NCBI GenBank assembly: GCA_963716005.1
Contig: OY970285.1
Span: 1,302,001 to 1,366,000, forward strand
Length of the DNA: 64,000 bases
Direction: 5' to 3'
Source of the DNA: CAVRUF01 sp963716005
GTDB taxonomy: Bacteria; Actinomycetota; Thermoleophilia; Gaiellales; Gaiellaceae
A program made the position numbers and the translations under genes. This document shows positions 57,223 to 64,000 of this stretch, piece by piece (position 1 is the first letter of the stretch; every line of letters starts with the position of its first letter). Under the pieces are notes generated by a model. That model ran no database searches. It saw nothing but the letters and a program-made list of their open reading frames with translations, and was not told the DNA's origin.

Positions 57223-58491
57223 TTACTCGCCCAGCTGCTGAGCCTGGACGAACGTCCAATTTCCACCCTCGGCCTTGAAGATGGAGATCAGGCCGTTCTC
57301 AGGATCACCGTTCTCGTTGAAGGACATGGGACCGACGATGCCGTCCGTGATGTTCGTCTCGAACAGCTTCGCCACGACGTCCTCGCGCGTGCCGTCGGAG
57401 CGGCCGATCGCGTCGACGAGAGCCTGCGCTGCAGCGGCGCCGTAGGCCGTGTAGACCTCCGGGTCGCCGTACTCAGCCGTGTAGGCCTCGAGGAACGATG
57501 CGCCTGCGCCCGTGAGATCTTCCGGGTTCAGGACGGGAGCACTGCCGTACATGCCTTCGACGACGTCCGCGCCGGCCTCTTCGAAGAGCGAGGCGACGAC
57601 GAAGCCGTCAGATGCCATCAGCGGGACTTCCTCGTTCGACCCAACGACCTCGACCTTGTCCTTGACGACCTGGCCACCGTTGAAGTCGGAGATACCGCCG
57701 ATGTAGATGCCGTCGGCACCGGACGCCTTGACCTGCGTCATGAGTGCCTTGTAGTTCTGAGCGGCCGCATCCCAGCCGGTGTGTCCGACGACCTCGAGAC
57801 CCGCGTCGGGAGCGGAGATCTCGAATGCGTCTGCAACGCCCTTACCGTAGGCGTCCTTGTCGTCCAGGATGTAGACCTTCGTGACTCCCAGTTCCTCGGC
57901 CATGTACGTGGCGTCAATCTGGCCCTGGAAGTCGTCCGAGGCGACGACGCGCGCGTAGTTGCGCGTTCCGCTCGGGTAGTACTTGTCCGGCTCGCCGGGC
58001 TCGGAGCCCGGGCCCTCGTGCGTCAGGCCGACGGCCGTGTTGGCCGGGCTGACGTACGCGAGGGAAGCCTCGTTCGCGATCGGTACTTCGATCTTCGCGC
58101 AACCGGAGTTGAACGTTCCGATCACACCGAGGATCGTCTCGTCCTCGACGTAGTTCCGCGCATTCGCGGCACACGTCGCCTCGTCCCACGCGCCCTTGGC
58201 GGCGGTCGAGTCATCGAACGACTCGTACTCGATCGTGAAATTGCCTGCCGTGTTGTCGATCTGGCTCAGGTAGAGCTTGATGGCGTTGACCATCGTCTCC
58301 GTCTGACCCGCCGACGAACCCTGCAGGGGCAGGTCGGACACGATCTTGGCCGTCTGCTGCTCGGCCGGCTCCGTTCCCTGACCTGCGTCCGTACCGCCGC
58401 CGCCGTCGTCGTCGTCGCCACAGCCAACGGCCATGAACGCAAACGCGCCGACCAGCAGTACGAGCACTGCCATAACTGTCCTTCTCTTCAC
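57223..58491 (-). CDS. livK: Branched-chain amino-acid ABC transporter substrate-binding lipoprotein
   Basis: 422 residues. A signal peptide with lipobox MAVGC (Cys24) is followed by an Asp/Gly-rich spacer and a Peripla_BP_6 domain: KIVSDLPLQGSSAGQTETMVNAI, ILGVIGTFNSGCAKI, ASLAYVSPANTAVGLT and GADGIYIGGISDFNG. The cysteines CAANARNYV and SGCAKI are likely to pair. The GTG start at 58491 is preceded by GGAGG at 5 nt spacing. The ligand is presumably leucine, isoleucine or valine from context, although this family also binds other amino acids and amides. Confidence 0.93.
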   Translation of the reverse strand: MKRRTVMAVLVLLVGAFAFMAVGCGDDDDGGGGTDAGQGTEPAEQQTAKIVSDLPLQGSSAGQTETMVNAIKLYLSQIDNTAGNFTIEYESFDDSTAAKGAWDEATCAANARNYVEDETILGVIGTFNSGCAKIEVPIANEASLAYVSPANTAVGLTHEGPGSEPGEPDKYYPSGTRNYARVVASDDFQGQIDATYMAEELGVTKVYILDDKDAYGKGVADAFEISAPDAGLEVVGHTGWDAAAQNYKALMTQVKASGADGIYIGGISDFNGGQVVKDKVEVVGSNEEVPLMASDGFVVASLFEEAGADVVEGMYGSAPVLNPEDLTGAGASFLEAYTAEYGDPEVYTAYGAAAAQALVDAIGRSDGTREDVVAKLFETNITDGIVGPMSFNENGDPENGLISIFKAEGGNWTFVQAQQLGE

Positions 58492-58530
58492 TGCGCCTCC
58501 TCATTCGCCCGACTTTTGCTCGGCGCTGCA

Positions 58531-58586
58531 CCTGGCGAGCACCGCCCTGGAAGGGGTATCCGAGCGGGACCCGAACTCACGCCAGG
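58531..58586 (-). other. Candidate structured leader of livK
   Basis: In the minus-strand transcript CCTGGCG (58586-58580) can pair with CGCCAGG (58537-58531), closing a domain of about 56 nt. Inside it, CCCT-TCC-AGGG and GGGT/ACCC pairings are possible. It lies between the predicted transcription start (about 58605) and the ribosome binding site. I do not recognise a known riboswitch, so this is a structural suggestion only. Confidence 0.35.
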
Positions 58587-58611
58587 CTGAACCGCTCCTT
58601 GTGGGTGGGCA

Positions 58612-58640
58612 ATTATGACGCCGCAGCGGACAGGCATCAA
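58612..58640 (-). promoter_or_regulatory. Predicted livK promoter (-35 TTGATG, -10 CATAAT)
   Basis: On the minus strand TTGATG (58640-58635) and CATAAT (58617-58612) are separated by exactly 17 nt. Transcription would start near 58605, giving a leader of about 115 nt before livK. The tRNA-Leu gene is divergent, and a TACGAT box at 58652-58657 fits its own -10 element. Confidence 0.55.
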
Positions 58641-58671
58641 GCCCGTCCGGTTACGATTGCCCTGTCGCCGC

Positions 58672-58756
58672 GCCGAAGTGGCGGAACTGGAAGACGCGCT
58701 GGACTCAAAATCCAGTGGGGCTTGGCCCCGTGCGGGTTCGATTCCCGCCTTCGGCA
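58672..58756 (+). tRNA. tRNA-Leu(CAA)
   Basis: This is an 85-nt class II tRNA. The acceptor arms GCCGAAG (58672-58678) and CTTCGGC (58749-58755) pair perfectly, with discriminator A. The anticodon stem-loop is CTGGA-CTCAAAA-TCCAG, so the anticodon is CAA (codon UUG, Leu). A long variable arm (GGGGCTTGGCCCC) and the T-arm GCGGGTTCGATTCCCGC are clear. The CCA end is not encoded. Confidence 0.97.
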
Positions 58757-58833
58757 TTGGTACTCCCCTCACTACAGCTCCCGAGTCGTTGTGACGGAGA
58801 AGACGAGGATCCACTGCCGAAGTTAGAAGACAA

Positions 58834-59877
58834 GTGACCGACAGAGTTGGAGTCCTCACCGGGGGCGGCGACTGCCCGGGATTGAACGCGGTCATCCGGG
58901 CCGTGGCGCGACGGTCGCTCGACCGCGGCGCCGAGGTCGTGGGCGTCCGCGCGGGCTGGCGCGGACTCGTCGATGGCAAGTTCATGGATATCGGCCCGCG
59001 CGAGATCTCCGGGATCCTGCCGCGCGGCGGGACGATCATCGGCACCACCCGGACGAACCCGTACAAGACAGAGGGCGGCCCCGAGGCCGTGCTGAAGCAC
59101 TTCGCCGACGCCGGCCTGACCGCGCTCGTCGCGATCGGCGGCGAGGACACGCTCGGCGTCGCGGCGCGCCTCTACGCCGAGCACGAGTTCCCCGTCGTCG
59201 GCGTCCCCAAGACGATCGACAACGACCTGTCCTCCACTGACTACACCTTCGGGTTCGACACGGCGGTGACGATCGCGACCGAGGCGATCGACCGGCTGCA
59301 CACGACGGCCGAGTCGCACAACCGCGTCATGGTCGTCGAGGTCATGGGCCGCCACACCGGCTGGATCGCGGTCATGAGCGGCATCGCCGGCGGAGCGGAC
59401 GTGATCCTCATTCCCGAGCAGCCCATGACCGTGGAGGAGTGCTGCGAGGAGATCCAGCACCGGCACAGCCGCGGCAAGGACTTCTCGATCGTGGTCGTCA
59501 GCGAGGGCTACGAGCTCACGTACGCGTCGGGCGAGCGGCGGCAGGTGACGCAGGAGGGCGGCGACGAGTTCGGCCACGTCCGCCTCGGCGGCGTCGGTGA
59601 CCAGCTCGCGCGCGAGATCGAGGAGCGCACCGGCTACGAGACTCGCGTGACCGTCCTCGGCCATGTCCAGCGAGGCGGAACGCCCACGCCGCGCGACCGC
59701 GTGCTCGCGACGCGCTACGGCCTCAAGGCGGCCGATCTCGTCGAGGCCGGGGAGTTCGGGACGATGGCCGCGCTCCAGGGCGACGCCATCGTGGCCGTGC
59801 CGCTGGCCGACGCGGTCGCGGAGCTGAAGTCGGTTCCCCCGGACTGGTACGACGTCGCGCGGGCATTCTTCGGCTAG
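58834..59877 (+). CDS. pfkA: 6-phosphofructokinase, PPi-type signature
   Basis: 347 residues. The N-terminal VGVLTGGGDCPGLNAVIRAV is the donor loop. IGGEDTLGVA has Asp where ATP-type enzymes have Gly104, and VGVPKTIDNDLSSTDYTFGF has Lys where they have Gly124. Both are the pattern of pyrophosphate-dependent PFK, as in Amycolatopsis. MGRHTGWIA and ERTGYETRVTVLGHVQRGG supply the substrate site. The reaction would be reversible and use PPi. GTG at 58834. Its stop overlaps the next gene's GTG by 1 nt. Confidence 0.9.
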   Translation: MTDRVGVLTGGGDCPGLNAVIRAVARRSLDRGAEVVGVRAGWRGLVDGKFMDIGPREISGILPRGGTIIGTTRTNPYKTEGGPEAVLKHFADAGLTALVAIGGEDTLGVAARLYAEHEFPVVGVPKTIDNDLSSTDYTFGFDTAVTIATEAIDRLHTTAESHNRVMVVEVMGRHTGWIAVMSGIAGGADVILIPEQPMTVEECCEEIQHRHSRGKDFSIVVVSEGYELTYASGERRQVTQEGGDEFGHVRLGGVGDQLAREIEERTGYETRVTVLGHVQRGGTPTPRDRVLATRYGLKAADLVEAGEFGTMAALQGDAIVAVPLADAVAELKSVPPDWYDVARAFFG

Positions 59878-60479
59878 TGCCGAAGCTCATCGCGCTCATC
59901 CTGGTCTCCTTCGCCGTGCTCGTAGGCGCGACCGCGTGCGGCGACGAGGAGCCGGCCCCGGGTGTCGAGGCCTACAACACCTACCGCGAGCTCGAGGACG
60001 CGCGGAACGACGCCGAGTCGCAGCTTCGCCAGGCGATCGCCGACATCAACGAGGCGGCGGTCGCCGAGGATCGCGACGCGGTTTTGGCCGCGGCGGAGGA
60101 AGGGCTCGCCGCGGTCAAGGCGATCGACAAGGCCCTCGAGGCGGAGATCGCGGCGGCCCGCGACCTGGGCGAGATCTCGAAGATCGCCGGCGACGCGAAG
60201 GACCTCGAGAACGGCCTGGTGGACACCCGGGAGAGCCTCACGTACTTCGAGCAGATGCTGAACATCGCGATGGAGGATCCGTTCCTCGAGACGGGCGACA
60301 ACCAGGAGAAGGTCGGCAACCTCGCGGTCGAGGGCACCAACCTGGCCGTGCAAGGGGAGCTCGCGGTGCGCGCGGCGGATCGCAAGATCGCCCTCGCCCT
60401 CGGCCTCGAGCCGCGCAACGACGAGGTGCTCGACAACCCGCTCGCGCCGACCACGTCGACGCCGACGACGACCGGCTAG
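59877..60479 (+). CDS. Helical lipoprotein, unknown function
   Basis: 200 residues. A signal peptide with a lipobox-like end (VLVGATAC, Cys21) is followed by a helical, Ala/Glu-rich body: YNTYRELEDARNDAESQLRQAI, DAVLAAAEEGLAAVKAID, GNLAVEGTNLAVQGELAVRAADRK. The heptad-like spacing suggests coiled-coil helices. It ends in a Thr/Pro tail. No family is recognised. The GTG start overlaps the pfkA stop, so it is co-expressed with pfkA, and it is convergent with the second LivK-like gene, overlapping by 4 nt. Confidence 0.65.
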   Translation: MPKLIALILVSFAVLVGATACGDEEPAPGVEAYNTYRELEDARNDAESQLRQAIADINEAAVAEDRDAVLAAAEEGLAAVKAIDKALEAEIAAARDLGEISKIAGDAKDLENGLVDTRESLTYFEQMLNIAMEDPFLETGDNQEKVGNLAVEGTNLAVQGELAVRAADRKIALALGLEPRNDEVLDNPLAPTTSTPTTTG

Positions 60480-61720
60480 TCGATGTAGACCCAGGTGCCG
60501 TCGCGCGCCTGGAAGAGCGGGACGGGCGCATCGACGCGATCGCCGTTTCCGTCGAACGACGTGGGGCCGAGGATTCCCTCCTCGAAGCGGGTCTCCAGCA
60601 CCTTCGCGGCGATGTCGGCGCGCGTTCCGTCCGAGCGGCCGATCGCGTCGACGAGCACCTCGACGGCCGCGACCGCGTACGGGGCGTACAGCGCCGGCGG
60701 CTCACCGTACTTCTCGGCGTAGTCCGCAGCGAACACCTTGCCCGGGCCCGTAAGACCGTTCGTCATGACGACCGGCGAGGTCGCGTAGATCCCCTCGACG
60801 TTGGCCGCGCCCGCATCGTCGAAGAGCTCGTCCACGAGGAAGCCGTCGGAGACGACAAGCTTCACGGCCTCGTTGTCACCGAGCTCCGTGACCTTGTCGC
60901 GGATCAGCTCAGCGCCGCCGTCGTCGGAGACGCCGCCGAGGTAGACGCCGTCCGCGCCGGATGCCTTCACGCGCTCCATGAGGCCGAGGTAGTTGGCTCC
61001 GGCCGGCTTCGGTCGCCAGCGTGTCCGGCACACGACCCCGAGCCCGAACTCCCCGGCGGCCTGCGCGAACCCGTCGGCGATCGCCTTGCCGTACTCGGTG
61101 CCGTCGTCGAGCACGCAGGCCTTCGTCGCGCCGAGCGACGCCATCGCCTCGGCGCCGGCGCGGCCCTGGGCGACGTCGGTGGGAACAAGCCGGGCGTAGG
61201 TGCGCGCGCCGGTCGGGTAGTAGACGCCGGGCTCGCCCTTCGCGTTGTTCGGCGCCTCGCGGGTCAGTCCGTCGTACGAGTTGGACGGGCTGATCATCGG
61301 CAGCGACTCCTTGTTGAGCTTCTCGAGCATCAGCTTCGCGCAGCCGGAGCTATACGGCCCGATCACGCCGACGACGTCCTCCTCCTCCTCCTGCTTGAGC
61401 TGGTTCGCGGCGATCATGCAGCCGGCGTCATCGAACGGCGCCGTGTGGGTGATGTCCGTGTCGCGCGACTCGTAGTGGATCGCGGTGTCCCCGACCCGGT
61501 AGTCGATCTGGTCGAGGTACAGCTCGATCGCCTGCACCATCGAGGCGGTCTGCTCGCTCGTCCCGCCCTGCAGCGGCAACTCGGAGACGATCGTGACCGT
61601 GGACGTCGGCGGCGGAGGCTCGGCTGCGGCGCTCGTCGTCCCCGGCGCGTCGCCGCCCGAGCTGCACCCGACCAGCGCGAGCGCGGTTAGTACTGCCGCA
61701 GAGCCGATCCTTGCGCCCAT
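60476..61720 (-). CDS. Second LivK-like substrate-binding lipoprotein
   Basis: About 414 residues from ATG 61720, which has GGAGGG just upstream. An earlier in-frame start at 61759 lacks this. Lipobox LALVGC is followed by a Ser/Gly/Pro spacer and a Peripla_BP_6 domain: TIVSELPLQGGTSEQTASMVQAIELYL, VVGVIGPYSSGCAKLML, SLPMISPSNSYDGLT and GADGVYLGGVSDDGG. It is clearly paralogous to livK. No permease or ATPase genes adjoin it. The aldehyde dehydrogenase genes upstream suggest a different ligand, or that it feeds the Liv channel. Confidence 0.88.
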   Translation of the reverse strand: MGARIGSAAVLTALALVGCSSGGDAPGTTSAAAEPPPPTSTVTIVSELPLQGGTSEQTASMVQAIELYLDQIDYRVGDTAIHYESRDTDITHTAPFDDAGCMIAANQLKQEEEEDVVGVIGPYSSGCAKLMLEKLNKESLPMISPSNSYDGLTREAPNNAKGEPGVYYPTGARTYARLVPTDVAQGRAGAEAMASLGATKACVLDDGTEYGKAIADGFAQAAGEFGLGVVCRTRWRPKPAGANYLGLMERVKASGADGVYLGGVSDDGGAELIRDKVTELGDNEAVKLVVSDGFLVDELFDDAGAANVEGIYATSPVVMTNGLTGPGKVFAADYAEKYGEPPALYAPYAVAAVEVLVDAIGRSDGTRADIAAKVLETRFEEGILGPTSFDGNGDRVDAPVPLFQARDGTWVYID

Positions 61721-61770
61721 CCGCCCTCCCAGGGTCGTCCTACAGGACGAGGAGCGCAACCAGAAGTTGG

Positions 61771-62352
61771 CTACGCGCGGCCGGTGAGCTCGGCCAGGGT
61801 GGCGGCGAACTCGGTGCCCAGGTGGTCGCCAAAGACGAGGATCGCGTCCACCCCGGCTCGCTCGAGAGCGACTACTTGCTCACGCGCGCCCACGCGCGCA
61901 TCGGAGATCACGAGCTTCCCGGCCGGGACGTCTGCCAGCAGGTCGAGCGTGCGCTCGAAGTCGTCTTCCTCCTCGTCGCGGTCGCGCTCGGAAAGCAGGA
62001 AGATGTCCGGGTCGACGTGCTCGAGAACCGCCTGGAGCGCTTCCTCGTTGGTCACGTCGACGACGCAGTCGAGGCCCAGCTCCCGGGCCCGCTCGTGCTG
62101 CTCGGGGAGCGTCTCGTCGGAGGCCAGAACGCAGGCGTCGCCGCCCGCCTCGGCCACACCTTCGAGCCCGGTGCGCGCCAGTACCGGGAGCGACGTCGCG
62201 CCGGCGGCGCGGGCCACGTCGGCCTCGGCGACCGCGACCGCCTCGGCGCCCGATTGCTCCGCGAGCGCGGCCTGCTCCTCCACGGCTCCGGTGAGCACGG
62301 GAATGACCGAGATGCCGTCGCCCTCGGAGATCGCCTGTCGGAAACGGCTCAT
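61771..62352 (-). CDS. TrpC-like TIM-barrel protein without catalytic residues
   Basis: 193 residues from ATG 62352. The strand order of indole-3-glycerol phosphate synthase is visible: AEAVAVAE, LPVLART, GDACVLAS, LGLDCVVDVTNEEALQAVLEH, DIFLLSERD, KLVISDARVG, VDAILVFGDHLG. In place of the enzyme's EVKRASPS loop the N-terminus reads ISVIPVLTGAVEEQ. K110 is replaced by Thr (VLART), N-x-R-D by SERD, and the final E-S-G by D-A-R. It is therefore unlikely to be a synthase. It overlaps the ALDH-like gene by 4 nt, so it belongs to that operon. Confidence 0.6.
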   Translation of the reverse strand: MSRFRQAISEGDGISVIPVLTGAVEEQAALAEQSGAEAVAVAEADVARAAGATSLPVLARTGLEGVAEAGGDACVLASDETLPEQHERARELGLDCVVDVTNEEALQAVLEHVDPDIFLLSERDRDEEEDDFERTLDLLADVPAGKLVISDARVGAREQVVALERAGVDAILVFGDHLGTEFAATLAELTGRA

Positions 62353-63135
62353 ACGCCGATCGGGTGCCAGACCGTCTTCATCTCGAGAAACGCCGACACA
62401 TGCCACGGGGATTGTCCCTGGCCGTTCCGGACGACGCGCTTCACGTTGTCCGCGGCGAGGCGCTCGAGCTCGGCCGTGTCGCCGGTCGCTCCCGCGAGGT
62501 CGAGGGCGTTCACGTCGAGGTGGCCGGCCAGCACGGGCGTAAGCTCCTCCTTGCGGCCGGTGAGGATGTTGACGACGCCCGCGGGGACGTCCGAGGTCGC
62601 GAGCACCTCGGCCAGGGAGGCGGCGGCGAGCGGATGGGACTCGGACGCGATCACGACCGCCGTGTTGCCGCCGGCGAGCACCGGCGCGAGACGCGAGACG
62701 AGCCCGTCGAGCGGGGGCTCCTCCGGCGCAACCACGCCGACGACGCCGACGGGCTCCGGCACGGTGAAGTTGAAGTACGGCCCTGCGACCGGGTTGGAGG
62801 CGCCGAGCACCTGCGCGAGCTTGTCCGCCCAGCCGGCGTACCAAACCCAGCGATCGATCGCGGCGCCGGCGTCCTCGTCGCCGGAGAGCTCGGCGAACTC
62901 GGCGCGGCGGCCCTCGAGCATCTCGGCGACGCGATAGAGCACCTGGCCACGGTTGTACGCCGTCGCGCCCGCCCAGCCGGGGAGCGCGCCGCGGGCGACC
63001 CGCACGGCGTCGCGCAGATCCTTGCGGGAGCCGAGCGCGACGTTCGCGCCCTCGACCTCGTAGGTGCGGCCCGACTCGGAGCGCACGAACGCGCCGCCCA
63101 CGAAGAGCTTGGCGGTCTTGGCGACGGGCAGCCGG

Positions 63136-63143
<8 letters not shown>
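62349..63143 (-). CDS. Short aldehyde dehydrogenase-like protein without catalytic Cys
   Basis: 264 residues, about half the usual ALDH length. It keeps the N-terminal and NAD-binding half: KLFVGGAFVRSESGRTYEV, GWAGATAYNRGQVLYRVAEMLEGR, FNFTVPEPVGVVGVVAPEEPPLDGL, GGNTAVVIASESHPLAAASLAEVL and VPAGVVNILTG. It ends near AFLEMKTVWHPIGV, so the catalytic Cys and C-terminal domain are absent. It overlaps a full-type ALDH gene by 8 nt. Pairs of this kind occur near deoC in some actinobacteria. A structural or regulatory partner role is possible. Confidence 0.75.

Positions 63144-64000
<857 letters not shown>

Overview
The window is very GC-rich, gene-dense DNA, nearly all of it coding and full of 1-17 nt gene overlaps. 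Gene content points to a high-GC actinobacterium, most plausibly of the Thermoleophilia (Gaiella/Solirubrobacter-like). The indications are Rex, an anti-sigma/ECF pair, panC beside a DUF2520 gene, polA near rpsA and coaE, GTG/TTG starts and several poorly known secreted families. This placement is inference, since no rRNA is present.

Layout. 1-1508: two DUF4430 (transcobalamin-like) genes behind a cobalamin riboswitch. 1553-3666: VanZ-like, HAD-like, a cysteine-repeat secreted protein and a tiny membrane peptide. 3787-9524 (-): proton-pumping pyrophosphatase, MTA phosphorylase, DUF1844, carboxylate-amine ligase, glycosyltransferase. 9527-10710: ECF sigma and anti-sigma. 10707-18943 (-): rex, glutaredoxin, glutamate dehydrogenase, subtilase, tsaD-rimI-tsaB-tsaE, type-4 UDG, FmdB-like protein. 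19089-22458: a low-complexity His/Asp protein, then the pantothenate genes. 23259-29689: a seven-gene SipW/TasA-like surface-fibre operon. 29693-44784: uvrA, uvrB, metallophosphoesterases, a fused phosphodiesterase/5'-nucleotidase and two sulfatase-family proteins. 44863-53138: lytic transglycosylase, coaE, rpsA, three tandem beta-propeller paralogues, polA. 53166-58491: a complete branched-chain amino-acid ABC transporter, divergent from tRNA-Leu(CAA). 58834-64000: PPi-type phosphofructokinase, a lipoprotein, a second LivK-like protein, a TrpC-like barrel without its catalytic residues and two aldehyde dehydrogenase genes.

Most interesting are the fibre operon and the B12-riboswitch/DUF4430 module. 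The fibre operon has a dedicated ER-type signal peptidase, several SipW-type exported subunits, a subunit whose fibre domain is interrupted by about 430 residues of LamG-like sequence, and a membrane-anchored subunit on a proline-rich stalk. The B12 module suggests a secreted cobalamin binder. A K+-independent H+-pyrophosphatase and a PPi-type PFK together suggest a PPi-saving energy metabolism.

Caveat. At least ten genes, including uvrA and rpsA, are interrupted by about twelve single-base indels, nearly all of them one extra base in a short G/C run. I read these as sequence or assembly errors and annotate each such gene across its frameshift.
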